DNA of 64,000 nt from a bacterium (GCA_035308905.1 DATGFS010000032.1:62001-126000); one strand, 5' to 3'; shown: positions 25,380 to 35,080, counted from the stretch's first letter. Numbers and translations are program-made. The notes: generated by a model not told the origin, from the letters alone.

Positions 25380-26956
25380 AGGGCATGATCGTCTGCGCGG
25401 AGCCCCTGGCCGCGCAGGCCGGCCGGGAGATTCTGCTGGAGGGCAACGCGGCCGACGCCGCCGTGGCCACCGCGTTCGCCCAGGGCGTCGTGAACCCGTT
25501 CATGTGCGGCCTCGGCGGCATGGGGATCGCCGCCGTCCATCACGGCCCCACGGCCGAGCGCTCGGTGATCGACTGCTACGCCGCGATCGGCTCGGTGCCG
25601 CCGCCGGCGTCCTGGGTCGACGAGTACGTGGGGCGCCTCGAGACGTACGGCCGGTTCGTGATCAAAAGCGAGGACAACCAGGCCGGCTACCAGTCGATCA
25701 TGGTGCCCGGTGTGGTCCGCGGCTGCCACGAAGTGTGGCGGCGGTACGGCTCGGGCCGCGTGCCGTGGCGCCGCCTCGTGGAGCCGGCCGCGCGGCTGGC
25801 GCGGGAGGGCTACGCGGTCGGCGCCGGGCTCGCCGAGATGTGGGCCCGGGACGAGGACGCGCCGGGGCTCCCGAGCCAGGCGAAAAAGTTCGCGCGCTCG
25901 CCGGAAGCGGCGCGCATCTTCGGCCGGCCGTACCCGGAGGGCGAGCGGTTGGCGCAGCCCGACTACGCGCGGACGCTCGAGCGGATCGGCGACGGCGGGC
26001 CGGACGAGTTCTACACGGGGTCGCTCGGCCGGGAGATCGCGGACGATCTCGAGCGCGGGGCGTCCCTGATCGCGCCGCACGACCTGGCCGAATACCGCGC
26101 CCGGCCGCTTCCGCCGCTCACCGGCACATACCACGAATGCGAGGTCGCCGGCCCCCCGGTGCCGTGCGGGACGGCGCATGTCATCGAGATGCTCCAGGTC
26201 GCCGACGGCCTCGAGTGGGCGCGGCTCGATCCGCTCGGCCCGGATTACGTGGAACTCGCCACGGCGATCATGCGGGTCACCTTCGGCGAACACGTGCCGC
26301 TCAAACTCGATCCGCCGTATCTCGTGGCGCGCCACCGGCTCGACGAACTCACCTCGCGCGGCCACGCCGACGAGGTCCGGCGGCGCATCACCGCGGAGCG
26401 GCGGGGGGCCGACCCCGGCACGACGCATCTGACGGCCGCCGACGGCGAGGGCACGGTCGTCAGTTTCACGCACTCGCTCGGCTCCGGTGCGGGGTCCGGG
26501 GTCGTGACCCGCGGCCTGGGCTTCCTCTACAACAATTTTCTCGGGCACTACAACCCGTTGCCGAACCGGTGGGATTCGATCGTCCCCGGCAAGCGCGGGG
26601 TCGGCACGACACCGGCCGTGCTCTATCGCGGCGGCCGGCCGTGGCTCGGCATCGGCGCGGCGGGCGGCAGCCGCATCAACACCGCGGTCTTCCAGACGGT
26701 GCTCAACGTCGTAGAGCGGGGGATGACCGCGCGCGACGCGGTCGCCGCGCCGCGCTGCCACTCCGAGGAGGCGAAGATCATCTTCGTCGAGGACGCGTAT
26801 CCCGAAGCGACCGTGCGCGACCTCAGGTACCGGGGCTACGACGTCCGTCGGACGCGGCACGTGGCGCGCGTCCAGGCCATCCTGATCGATCCGTCGGGCA
26901 CGATGCACGCCGGTCCGGATCCGCGCGGCGGGAGCGGATCGGCGCAGGTGCCGTGA
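25376..26956 (+). CDS. Gamma-glutamyltransferase (GGT)-like Ntn hydrolase
   Basis: A 526-residue GGT-family proenzyme. The N-terminal part has the family pattern AAQAGREILLEGNAADAAVATAFAQGVVNPFMCGLGG. Self-cleavage should occur before T349 of the PGTTHLTAADGEG motif, giving a small subunit with the catalytic N-terminal threonine, and GAAGGSRINTAVFQTVLNV near the end is the oxyanion-loop region. Unlike Escherichia coli GGT, no signal peptide is present, so it should work in the cytoplasm, on gamma-glutamyl or other amide substrates brought in by the neighbouring transporters. It is coupled to the RraA-like gene by ATGA. Confidence 0.85.
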   Translation: MKGMIVCAEPLAAQAGREILLEGNAADAAVATAFAQGVVNPFMCGLGGMGIAAVHHGPTAERSVIDCYAAIGSVPPPASWVDEYVGRLETYGRFVIKSEDNQAGYQSIMVPGVVRGCHEVWRRYGSGRVPWRRLVEPAARLAREGYAVGAGLAEMWARDEDAPGLPSQAKKFARSPEAARIFGRPYPEGERLAQPDYARTLERIGDGGPDEFYTGSLGREIADDLERGASLIAPHDLAEYRARPLPPLTGTYHECEVAGPPVPCGTAHVIEMLQVADGLEWARLDPLGPDYVELATAIMRVTFGEHVPLKLDPPYLVARHRLDELTSRGHADEVRRRITAERRGADPGTTHLTAADGEGTVVSFTHSLGSGAGSGVVTRGLGFLYNNFLGHYNPLPNRWDSIVPGKRGVGTTPAVLYRGGRPWLGIGAAGGSRINTAVFQTVLNVVERGMTARDAVAAPRCHSEEAKIIFVEDAYPEATVRDLRYRGYDVRRTRHVARVQAILIDPSGTMHAGPDPRGGSGSAQVP

Positions 26957-26969
26957 AAAGGAGGACGAG

Positions 26970-28538
26970 ATGATTCGGGTGATCGCGCTGGTCTGCCTCG
27001 CGGCGGTGGCGGTGTCGGTGGCCGGTGTCCCGGTGCGCGTCGGTGCCGCGGAGCCGGGCGGGACGCTTCGCGTGGCGCTCACGTCGGACGTCGTGAAGCT
27101 CGATCCGCACCGCGCCAACGACTGCTTCTCGACCTACGTCTTCGATGAGATCTTCGACACGCTCGTCGCGCTCGACGACCACCTCAACTTCGTGCCGCAC
27201 GTCGCCGAGTCGTGGCAGGCCGCGCCGGACGGGACGGTGTGGACGTTCAAGATCCGCAAGGGCATTACGTTCAGCGACGGCTCCCCGCTGACGGCGAAGG
27301 ACGTGGCGTTCTCGTTCCACCGGATCCTGGACGTGCCGGAAGCGGTCTCCGGCAAACTGTCCAAGGTCAACATGATCGCCGCGGTCGACGTGGTGGACGA
27401 TTCCACCGTGCGCTTCCGGCTGAAGCGGCCCTACGCGCCGTTCCTCGGTGCGGCCCGCCAGCACATCACGCCGCAGGCGGTCGTCGAGCGGATGGGCGAC
27501 GAGGCGTTCAACCGGGCGCCGGTCGGCTCGGGTCCCTTCCGGCTGCGGGCCTGGCGGAAGGGCGAACAGGTCACGCTTGTCCGCAACGACCGCGCCTGGC
27601 TCAAGAAGCCCAATCTGGACTCGGTGGTCTTCCGGCCGATCGAGGACGGCACGTCCCGCACGCTGGCGCTCCTGGCCGGCGAGGTGGACATGGTGGACAG
27701 CCTGCTGCCGCAGATGATCGACCGCGTGCGGAGCGGCGGCTTCACGGTCATCATCAAGCCCAATCTGTTCTACCAGTACCTGGGGTTCCGGCAGTACGCG
27801 TCCCCGTACACCAACGTGAAGTTCCGCGTGATGGTCCAGCAGGCGATCGACGTCGACCGGCTCGTCGCCACGGTGTACGGCCGCGGCGGCACGCGCGCGT
27901 ACTCGCCCGTCGAGCCCGGCCTCTGGCCGCGGGACGAGGCGGCGTGGAAGGCGGCGACGCCGAAGTACGACCCGGCCAGGGCCAAGGCGCTGTTCGAGGA
28001 GCTGATCAAAGACGGCGTCATGACCAAGGACACGCCCATCGTCGTGCACGTGTCCCAGAACACGGACACGCAGAAGATCGGCGAAATCGTCGTGACGAGC
28101 CTGAAGCAGATCGGGGTCAACGCGACGCTCAAGGTCTCGGAGTGGACCGCGTTTCTCGACAACGTCATCAACTCCAAGGACGGCGAAATCTACACGCTCG
28201 GCACCTCACCCGCGCAGCCCGATCCGGACGCGGTCTACGCCTGGCTCTTCGCCACCGCGTCCAACAACGGCGGCAATATCCTGGGCCTCAAGGCCGTCGA
28301 CAACAAGGCGGTGGACGACCTGATCGCGCGGGCGGCCGCGACGACCGACCGCCGTCTGCGCGAACAGCTGTATGCGCGGATCAACCAGACCGTGATCTTC
28401 GACCAGCGCTACCACGTCCCGCTGGTGTACCCGAACCAGATCGTCGGATTGAGCGCGAAGGTGCACGATCCGATCCCGATGCCGATCTGCGGCTCCTGGA
28501 TGGTGACGAGCCAGCACAACACCTGGATGTCGCGGTAA
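26970..28538 (+). CDS. Peptide-type ABC transporter substrate-binding protein (SBP family 5), set 4
   Basis: A 522-residue exported binding protein with a Sec-type signal peptide (hydrophobic core VIALVCLAAVAVSVAGV, cleavage near VGAAEPG). The mature start is GTLRVALTSDVVKLDPHRAND; later marks are WTFKIRKGITFSDGSPLTAKDVAFSF, GSGPFRLRAWRKGEQVTLVRN and VQQAIDVDRLVATV. AAGGAGGA lies at good distance from the ATG, 13 bases after the GGT-like gene. First gene of transporter set 4. Confidence 0.9.
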   Translation: MIRVIALVCLAAVAVSVAGVPVRVGAAEPGGTLRVALTSDVVKLDPHRANDCFSTYVFDEIFDTLVALDDHLNFVPHVAESWQAAPDGTVWTFKIRKGITFSDGSPLTAKDVAFSFHRILDVPEAVSGKLSKVNMIAAVDVVDDSTVRFRLKRPYAPFLGAARQHITPQAVVERMGDEAFNRAPVGSGPFRLRAWRKGEQVTLVRNDRAWLKKPNLDSVVFRPIEDGTSRTLALLAGEVDMVDSLLPQMIDRVRSGGFTVIIKPNLFYQYLGFRQYASPYTNVKFRVMVQQAIDVDRLVATVYGRGGTRAYSPVEPGLWPRDEAAWKAATPKYDPARAKALFEELIKDGVMTKDTPIVVHVSQNTDTQKIGEIVVTSLKQIGVNATLKVSEWTAFLDNVINSKDGEIYTLGTSPAQPDPDAVYAWLFATASNNGGNILGLKAVDNKAVDDLIARAAATTDRRLREQLYARINQTVIFDQRYHVPLVYPNQIVGLSAKVHDPIPMPICGSWMVTSQHNTWMSR

Positions 28539-28547
28539 CCGGGTCCG

Positions 28548-29489
28548 GTGGCTCAGTTCGTCGCGCGGCGCATCGCGTTCCTGATCCCCACGGTGCTCGG
28601 CGTCGCGTTTCTGGTGTTTCTGCTGCTGCATCTCGTGCCGGGGGATCCGGTGCGGGTGATGGCCGGCGCCGACGTCTCCGAGCGCGCGGTGCAGGAGCTG
28701 CGGACCAAGCTGGGACTGAACCGCCCGCTGCTCGTCCAGTTCGGCTACTATCTGCTGGGTCTGCTGCACGGCGACATGGGCACCTCGCTGCGGTTCGACG
28801 ACACCGTTACCTCGCTGGTGCTGGCGCGTTTCCCGGCGACGCTCGAGCTCGCCGCGGTGTCGCTCGCCCTCTCGCTGGCGGCCGGGATCCCGCTGGGCGT
28901 CGTCGCGGCATTCCGCGTCCGCTCGGTGTGGGACGCGGCGTGCACGACGGTCTCGCTGCTCGGCGCGGCCGTGCCGGTGTTCTGGCTCGGCATCCTGCTC
29001 GCGTATCTCTTCGGCGTGGTCCTGAAGTGGCTTCCCATCACGGGGCGGGGCGGCCCCTTGTGGACGGCTGCCGGCTGGGCCCACATCGTGCTGCCGGCCG
29101 TGTCGCTCGCGGTGACGCAGCTCGCGTTCACGACACGGCTGGTGCGCGACCGGATGGTCGAGGTGCTTGGGATGGATTACGTGCGGTCGGCGCGCGCGAA
29201 AGGGCTCAGCGAAGCGCGCGTCATCTACCACCATTCCTTGAAGAACGCGATGATCCTGATCGTCGCGAACACGGGCCTGCAACTCGGCTACCTTCTCGGC
29301 GGCTCGGTGCTGACCGAGACGGTGTTCGTGTGGCCCGGGATGGGCCGTCTGGCGGTGCAGGCGATCTCCGGGCGCGACTTCCCGGTGGTACAGGGGGTCA
29401 CGCTGGCGTTCGCGGCGTCGTTTGTGCTGATCAACATGGTGGTCGACATGTGCTACATGTGGCTCGACCCACGCCTTCGCTATGCGTGA
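28548..29489 (+). CDS. Oligopeptide-type ABC permease, DppB-like, set 4
   Basis: A 313-residue permease with a GTG start nine bases after the binding protein. VAQFVARRIAFLIPTVLGV begins it; LVPGDPVRVMAGADVS, LHGDMGTSLRFDDTV, the EAA loop DYVRSARAKGLSEARVIYHHSLKN and the final CYMWLDPRLRYA are DppB marks. Its end overlaps the start of its partner by eight bases. Confidence 0.92.
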   Translation: MAQFVARRIAFLIPTVLGVAFLVFLLLHLVPGDPVRVMAGADVSERAVQELRTKLGLNRPLLVQFGYYLLGLLHGDMGTSLRFDDTVTSLVLARFPATLELAAVSLALSLAAGIPLGVVAAFRVRSVWDAACTTVSLLGAAVPVFWLGILLAYLFGVVLKWLPITGRGGPLWTAAGWAHIVLPAVSLAVTQLAFTTRLVRDRMVEVLGMDYVRSARAKGLSEARVIYHHSLKNAMILIVANTGLQLGYLLGGSVLTETVFVWPGMGRLAVQAISGRDFPVVQGVTLAFAASFVLINMVVDMCYMWLDPRLRYA

Positions 29490-30318
29490 GTTTTGGGAGC
29501 GGTTTCGAAAGAACCGCCCGGGCGTGGCCGGCCTCGTGCTCGTCGGCCTGCTCTTCGCGGTCGCGGCCGCCGCGCCGGTGCTGTCGCGCTGGAGGCCCGA
29601 CGCGATGGATCTGGTGCTTCAATACCAGCCGCCGTCGTGGCACCATCTACTGGGGACGGACGAGTTTGGGCGCGACGTCCTGACCCGGATCTTCTACGGC
29701 GCGCGGGTGGTGATCGGCGTGGCGCTGCCGGCGACGGCGCTGGCCCTCGGCCTCGGCGTGACGCTGGGACTCACGGCCGGACTCAACGGCGGGATGGTGG
29801 AGCAGGTGCTGATGCGGGTGATCGACGTGCTGCTTGCATTCCCGAGCCTCGTGCTGGCGATCGGGCTGGTCGCCGCCGCCGGGCCGAGTCTCGTCAACAT
29901 CATCCTCGTGATCGGCGTGACGCGTGCGCCGACCTACGGCCGGCTGATTCACGGCATGGTGCTGAGCCTGCGGCACCTCGAGTTCGTCGACGCGGCGCGG
30001 GCCACGGGGGCAACGATGTTCCGCATCGGCGCCCGGCACATCTTGCCGAACGTCGTCAGTCCCCTGCTGGTGTACTCCAGCCTGACGGTCGGCGCGAGCA
30101 TTCTCACCATTTCCGGGTTGAGCTTTCTCGGCATCGGGGTGCAGCCGCCGGCGGCCGACTGGGGCGTCATGCTGACCCGCGGCCGCGAGTACCTCATGGT
30201 GGCGCCGTGGATTCCGTTCTTCCCGGGGCTCGCGATCTTTCTCACCGTGATGGGCTTCAATCTTCTCGGCGACGGGCTGCGCGACGCGCTCGACCCGCGC
30301 CTGAAGCTGGTGGCGTAG
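29482..30318 (+). CDS. Oligopeptide-type ABC permease, DppC-like, set 4
   Basis: A 278-residue permease. MREFWERFRKNRPGVAGLVL starts it, followed by HHLLGTDEFGRDVLTRIFYGARVV, the EAA loop LEFVDAARATGATMFRIGARHILPN, LSFLGIGVQPPAADWG and GDGLRDALDPRLK. It overlaps the DppB-like gene by eight bases, and the arginase-like gene starts three bases after its stop. Confidence 0.92.
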   Translation: MREFWERFRKNRPGVAGLVLVGLLFAVAAAAPVLSRWRPDAMDLVLQYQPPSWHHLLGTDEFGRDVLTRIFYGARVVIGVALPATALALGLGVTLGLTAGLNGGMVEQVLMRVIDVLLAFPSLVLAIGLVAAAGPSLVNIILVIGVTRAPTYGRLIHGMVLSLRHLEFVDAARATGATMFRIGARHILPNVVSPLLVYSSLTVGASILTISGLSFLGIGVQPPAADWGVMLTRGREYLMVAPWIPFFPGLAIFLTVMGFNLLGDGLRDALDPRLKLVA

Positions 30319-30321
30319 GCC

Positions 30322-31419
30322 GTGCGGCGAAAGAACGCGCGGCCGTCGAACCGCGCCGTCCCGGCGCCGGTTCCCGCGACGGACCGGGGACTGCGCGTGC
30401 GGCCCCACACCTTCTTCGGCTGCCCGCCGCGGGACGGCGCGGGCCCGCGCACCGACGTCGCCTTTCTCGGCGCGCCGTTTGACCTCGGCACGACGCTGCG
30501 GCCGGGCGCCCGCTTCGGGCCGGACGCGGTGCGCGCGGCGTCGGCGTGGTGGCAGTACGCGCGCGACGCGGACGCGCGCGCGGGCTCAGACGGCGCCGCG
30601 GCGGCCGGCCCCGACACACCTGCCGCGGAAGGGTGGTACGATCTCGACGCCGGGCGCTGGATCCTCCGCGGCGTTTCAATGGCCGACTGGGGCGACGTCC
30701 GGATCACACCGACCGACCTCCACGTCAACCTCGACCGCATCACGGCGGGCGTCCGCGCCGTGCTCGAGGCGGGCAGCCTGCCGGTCCTGGTCGGCGGGGA
30801 CCACGCGGTCACCTATCCCGCGATCCGCGCCTTCGCCGGCCGCGGGCCGCTGCACATCGTGCAGTTCGACAGCCACCAGGACTTCAACGACGAACGCCAC
30901 GGGGTGCGCTTCGGCCACGGGAACGTGACGCGCCGCGCCTCGGAGCTGCCGTTCGTCACGGGGGTGTCCCAGATCGGCCTCAGGAGCCTCCAGAAGTACA
31001 CCGATACGCTGGACGCCGGCCGGCGGTACGGCATCCGCACGGTGAGCGCGTCCGAGCTGCGTCGGGGCGGACCGCGCGTCGCGGCGGCCGCGGTGCCGGC
31101 GGGCGCGCGCTGCTACCTCACGCTCGACATCGATGGGCTCGACATCGCCGCCGCCCCGGGCACCGGCACCCCGGAACCCGGCGGGCTCACGTTCCCTGAG
31201 ATGCGCGACGCCGTGCGCGCGATCGCGGCGCGCTGCCGCGTCGTGGGCCTGGACCTGGTGGAGGTGTCGCCCCCGTATGATTGGGCGGAGGTCACGTCGC
31301 GGACGGCGGCGCGTCTTTTGCTCGACACGCTCGCCGCGATCTTCGACGGAGCGGCCGCTACGTCACAGACCGCAGCCGCGGGTCGAAGGCGTCCCGGACC
31401 GCGTTCCCGAGGAGGTTGA
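30322..31419 (+). CDS. Arginase/agmatinase (ureohydrolase) family protein
   Basis: A 365-residue ureohydrolase. The binuclear manganese motifs are present: LVGGDHAVTYP, IVQFDSHQDFNDERH and TLDIDGLDIAAAPGTGTPEPGG. Family members release urea or a similar group from guanidino compounds such as agmatine, guanidinobutyrate or formiminoglutamate. The ordinary core runs from about residue 30 to 345; the N-terminal 30 residues and an alanine-rich insert (about 90-110) are extra. The GTG start is coupled to the permease. The last 62 bases overlap the end of the opposing permease gene at 31358, affecting only an arginine-rich tail. Confidence 0.85.
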   Translation: MRRKNARPSNRAVPAPVPATDRGLRVRPHTFFGCPPRDGAGPRTDVAFLGAPFDLGTTLRPGARFGPDAVRAASAWWQYARDADARAGSDGAAAAGPDTPAAEGWYDLDAGRWILRGVSMADWGDVRITPTDLHVNLDRITAGVRAVLEAGSLPVLVGGDHAVTYPAIRAFAGRGPLHIVQFDSHQDFNDERHGVRFGHGNVTRRASELPFVTGVSQIGLRSLQKYTDTLDAGRRYGIRTVSASELRRGGPRVAAAAVPAGARCYLTLDIDGLDIAAAPGTGTPEPGGLTFPEMRDAVRAIAARCRVVGLDLVEVSPPYDWAEVTSRTAARLLLDTLAAIFDGAAATSQTAAAGRRRPGPRSRGG

Positions 31420-32254
31420 AGCCGAGCACCGCGAGGAAGATCGCCAGCCCCGGAAACGTCGGGTACCACCACGCGTCGACCATGTAGCTGCGGGCCTGGG
31501 CGATGATCGCGCCCCACTCCGGCGTGGGCGGCTGGGCACCCAGCCCGATGAAGCTGAGGCTCGCGCTCGCCAGGATGGCGAACCCGATGTCGATCGACGC
31601 CTGGATCACGACCGTGGTGCCGACGTTCGGCAGCAGGTGCATCAGTAAGATGCGCGGCCGCCCCGCCCCGAGTGAGACCGCGGCGAGGACGTACTCCTGC
31701 TCCCGCAGCGAGAGGAGCTGGCCGCGGACGAGCCGCGTGTACCAGGGCCACCACGAGAGCGCGATCGCGACCACGCTGTTCGACAGGCCCGGACCGAGCG
31801 TGGCCGCGATGGCGATCGCCAGCACGAGGCGCGGGAACGCGAGAAAGACGTCGGTCGTGCGCATGATCACTTCGTCCATCCACCCGCCCCAGTAGCCGGC
31901 GATCAGGCCGAGCCCGACGCCGAGCACCATCGCCAGAACGAGCACGACCACCCCGACCAAGAGCGAGATGCGGGCGCCCGTGAGCACGCGGCTCAGCAGG
32001 TCGCGGCCGAGGTCGTCCGTGCCGAGCCAGTGGACCGGCGACGGCGGTCGCAGCTTGTCGGCGGCGGAGATGTGAAACGGATCGTACGGCGCGGCGGCCG
32101 GGCCGGCGAGCGCGACGACCACCAGCAGCCCCACGATCGCGATGCCGATCCACGCCGAGGGGATGCGGGCGAGCAGCCGGAACGAGCGCTGCAGGTAGCT
32201 CGTGCCGCGGCGCGGCGCCCGGCTAGTAGCGGATACGCGGGTCGATGACAGCAT
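31358..32254 (-). CDS. Oligopeptide-type ABC permease, DppC-like, set 5
   Basis: A 298-residue permease. After a longer cytoplasmic start (about 30 residues) it has VHWLGTDDLGRDLLSRVLTGARISL, the EAA loop QEYVLAAVSLGAGRPRILLMHLLPN, LSFIGLGAQPPTPEWG and GNAVRDAFDPRLRS. Its start lies 32 bases inside the upstream DppB-like gene. It ends the minus-strand transporter set and converges on the arginase-like gene with a 62-base overlap. Confidence 0.9.
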   Translation of the reverse strand: MLSSTRVSATSRAPRRGTSYLQRSFRLLARIPSAWIGIAIVGLLVVVALAGPAAAPYDPFHISAADKLRPPSPVHWLGTDDLGRDLLSRVLTGARISLLVGVVVLVLAMVLGVGLGLIAGYWGGWMDEVIMRTTDVFLAFPRLVLAIAIAATLGPGLSNSVVAIALSWWPWYTRLVRGQLLSLREQEYVLAAVSLGAGRPRILLMHLLPNVGTTVVIQASIDIGFAILASASLSFIGLGAQPPTPEWGAIIAQARSYMVDAWWYPTFPGLAIFLAVLGFNLLGNAVRDAFDPRLRSVT

Positions 32255-33227
32255 ACAAGAGGTCGACGCCGAGGTTGACCAGGACGAAGGTGAGGGTCAG
32301 CAGCAGCGACGTGCCCATGATCGCGGAGTAGTCGAACGCCGTGATCGCGTTGACGCTGTAGAGGCCGACGCCCGGCCAGTTGAAGATCAACTCGACCAGG
32401 AAGACGCCGCCGAGCAGGCCGCTCGTGTACAGCCCGAGCACGGTCACGACCGGGATCAGCGCGTTGCGCAGGCCGTGGTGGACGAACACGCGCGACGACA
32501 CGAGGCCCTTCGCCCAGGCGGTCCGGATGTAGTCCTGCGACAGCGCCTCGAGCATCGTGGAGCGGGTGATGCGAACCGTCGGGGCGAGTGAGGTGAGGGC
32601 GAGCGTCAGGCTCGGCAGCACGAGATGGCTCACCGCGCTCCCAAAGTCACCGAGGTTGCCGGCCAGCAGGCTGTCGACCACGTACAGGCCGGTGACGTGC
32701 GGTGGAGGCATCGCGGTGATGGCGAGCCGCCCGGAGAGCGGAAACCAGCCGAGGCTTCGCACGAAAATGAGCTGCAGCAGGATGCCGAAGAAGAAGATCG
32801 GAAACGACAGGCCGCTCACACTGAGCACCTGCGCGGCGAGATCGATCGGGCTGCCGGCGCGGACCGCGGAGAGGATGCCGAGCGGCACGCCGAGCACCAC
32901 GGTGAGGAGCATCGCGGCCGCGGTGAGCTCGATTGTGGCCGGGAAATACTGCAGCAGATCGCCCAGCACCGGCGCGTTGGTCAACATCGAGACGCCGAGA
33001 TTGCCGCGGGCGAGTTTGCCGACGTAGACCAGGTACTGCTCGGGCAGCGGCCGGTCCAATCCGAACGCGTGGCGCACGGCCGCCACCTGGTCGGGGCCCG
33101 CGTGCTCGCCGGCGATCAGCTTGGCGGGATCGGCCGGGATCAGATGCGTCAGCACGAAAAGGAGAAGGCTCACCCCGATCAGCAAGGGCGGGATCAGGGC
33201 GAGCCTTCTCAGCGCGTAGGCGGCCAC
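32223..33227 (-). CDS. Oligopeptide-type ABC permease, DppB-like, set 5
   Basis: A 334-residue permease, somewhat longer than the other DppB copies because of an added periplasmic loop (AITAMPPPHVTGLYVVDSLL, about 180-205). VAAYALRRLALIPPLLIGVS begins it, with ARGNLGVSMLTNAPV, the EAA loop DYIRTAWAKGLVSSRVFVHHGLRN and the final YAVIDPRIRY. The GTG start has a GGAGGGGGA site. It follows binding protein 5 by 30 bases. Confidence 0.9.
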   Translation of the reverse strand: MAAYALRRLALIPPLLIGVSLLLFVLTHLIPADPAKLIAGEHAGPDQVAAVRHAFGLDRPLPEQYLVYVGKLARGNLGVSMLTNAPVLGDLLQYFPATIELTAAAMLLTVVLGVPLGILSAVRAGSPIDLAAQVLSVSGLSFPIFFFGILLQLIFVRSLGWFPLSGRLAITAMPPPHVTGLYVVDSLLAGNLGDFGSAVSHLVLPSLTLALTSLAPTVRITRSTMLEALSQDYIRTAWAKGLVSSRVFVHHGLRNALIPVVTVLGLYTSGLLGGVFLVELIFNWPGVGLYSVNAITAFDYSAIMGTSLLLTLTFVLVNLGVDLLYAVIDPRIRY

Positions 33228-33257
33228 TCCCCCTCCGGGGGGACTACGGCGAACGGT

Positions 33258-34892
33258 CTACGTCTTCGAGATCCCGTACACGTCGAACGTGTTGCCGAGC
33301 CACGGGTTGTAGCTGTAGCCTTCGACGTTGGCCCGCATCGGCACGCGGTTGATGAGGGTGCCGATGAAGACCGCCGCGGCCTCCTGGACGACGATCTTCT
33401 GCGCGTCGCGGAACAGGGCGTTGCGCTTGCCCTGGTCCGTGATCTGGTTGGCCTGCTTCATCAGCGATTCGACCTTGTCGTTGGCGTAGAAGCTGAAGTT
33501 CCATCCCGCGGTGCCCCATCCGTCGCGGCCGAAGGTGGCGTCGAGCATCGCGGACGGGTCGGCGTAGTCGGGATAGTTCCGCACCGGCAGCAGGTCGGGC
33601 GCCGTCTCCGGCTTCCCGGCCTTGTCCAGCAGCACCGACGACGTCATCGACTGGATGGTCACGTTGATGTTGAGGGTTTTGAGCTGGTTCTGGAGAATCT
33701 CCGCCGCCTTCTGGAACGTCGGATCGCCCTGGAAGAGGAACAGGCTCAGCGTAAAGCCGCCGTTCGGATGGCTCGACTCGCTCAGCAGCTGTTTGGCCTT
33801 CGCCATGTCGAACTTGTACGGCTTGTCGGACGGCGAGAGATGCGAGGGGTCGCTCTGCGGGAGCGGCCCGTACAGCGGCGCCAGGTTCCCGTTGAAGATC
33901 AGGCTCTTCGCGCTCTCATAGTCGAACGCGTAGGAGAGCGCCTGCCGGACCTTCACGTCGTTGAGCGGCGCGCGCTGGCAGTGCATCGCGATGTAGAAGA
34001 TGCGCTGCGTCGGGAACGAGGCCACCTTGATGCCGGATTCCTTGGCGAGCGCGTCGATGATGTCGGGCGCCACAACCGTGAGGATGTCCGCGTCGCTCCG
34101 CTCGAGCATCAGCCGCTGAGTCGACGCTTCGGGCGTGATCTTGAAGATGACCGTCCTGACGTGGTTGCCCGACCATCCGCCCCAGTAGTCGGGGAACGCC
34201 GACAGCACCACCTGGCCGGCGCCTTTGTCGTAGCTCGCGATCCGGTACGGGCCCGTGCCGGCTTCGTTCGCGGCGAACCAGCCCTGGCCCATGTCCGTGC
34301 CGGAGGCGTGGCCGCCGACCGCGGTAGGGCTGACCATGAGGGCGCCCGACACCGCCGCGAGCTTCGCGAGAAACGCGGCGTCCGGACCGGTCAGGTTGAA
34401 CCGGACCGTCAGCGGATCCGGCGTGTCGATCGTATCCACCGTGCCTTTGTACGCGTAGCCCATGCCGCGGTTGATCTTGATGAGCCGCTCGACCGTGCTT
34501 TTGACCGCGGCCGACGTGAACGGGGTGCCGTCGTGGAACTTGACTCCGGACCGGAGCTTGAAGGTCCAGTGCTTCGCGTCGGGCGTGCTCTGCCACGACG
34601 TCGCGAGCCTGGGTACGACCTGGGCCGTCCCGCCCTTCAGCGTTACCAGGCTCTCATAGACGCCGCGCGTGATGCGAACGGTATTGTCATACACGATCTG
34701 CGGATCGAACGTCTGCACGGACGTGTCCTGAGCGACGACCAGGGTCTGGGGTCCCACGCCGGCCGCGGCGGCGCGAGCGGGCCGGAGCAGGTCCTGGACG
34801 CCCGCGGCGCCCGTGCCGACGGCGGCGGCGCCGAGCCCGGCCTGCAAGAGTTTTCGGCGGGTTAGTACAGACCGCGAGCCGGATTGCCTCAT
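33258..34892 (-). CDS. Peptide-type ABC transporter substrate-binding protein (SBP family 5), set 5, Tat-exported
   Basis: A 544-residue binding protein with a twin-arginine signal (VLTRRKLLQAGLGAAAVGTG). The mature start LVVAQDTSVQTFDPQIVYDN is typical, followed by WTFKLRSGVKFHDGTPFTSAAVKSTV, GTGPYRIASYDKGAGQVVLS and VRQALSYAFDYESAK. AAGGAGG lies nine bases before the ATG. It is divergent from binding protein 6, with 188 bases between them that must hold both promoters. Confidence 0.9.
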   Translation of the reverse strand: MRQSGSRSVLTRRKLLQAGLGAAAVGTGAAGVQDLLRPARAAAAGVGPQTLVVAQDTSVQTFDPQIVYDNTVRITRGVYESLVTLKGGTAQVVPRLATSWQSTPDAKHWTFKLRSGVKFHDGTPFTSAAVKSTVERLIKINRGMGYAYKGTVDTIDTPDPLTVRFNLTGPDAAFLAKLAAVSGALMVSPTAVGGHASGTDMGQGWFAANEAGTGPYRIASYDKGAGQVVLSAFPDYWGGWSGNHVRTVIFKITPEASTQRLMLERSDADILTVVAPDIIDALAKESGIKVASFPTQRIFYIAMHCQRAPLNDVKVRQALSYAFDYESAKSLIFNGNLAPLYGPLPQSDPSHLSPSDKPYKFDMAKAKQLLSESSHPNGGFTLSLFLFQGDPTFQKAAEILQNQLKTLNINVTIQSMTSSVLLDKAGKPETAPDLLPVRNYPDYADPSAMLDATFGRDGWGTAGWNFSFYANDKVESLMKQANQITDQGKRNALFRDAQKIVVQEAAAVFIGTLINRVPMRANVEGYSYNPWLGNTFDVYGISKT

Positions 34893-35080
34893 GCGTTCTG
34901 CCTCCTTGTGCGTTTCTCGTGGTTCGCCGAACGGCGGTGACGGTCTTGTAACGAGGATGCGTGCCGGGGGGTTCGGATGGGAGGCCGCCAAGTCCTCTGT
35001 GCGGCGCGAAGGGAGGCGGGCGGCGCGTACCGAATCTGCTCATCCCTGTTCTTACCGGCCGTTCCTCAGGAGGTCCGTCC

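Noticed and set aside
31358-31419. Overlap of arginase-like and permease genes taken as a sign of misassembly.
   Set aside because: Only the poorly conserved arginine-rich tail of the arginase-like protein is affected; both cores are intact, so a simple convergent overlap is enough.
34893-35080. Riboswitch or small RNA in the 188 bases between divergent binding proteins 5 and 6.
   Set aside because: No conserved aptamer-like pattern or strong terminator is visible; only the two ribosome sites can be supported.
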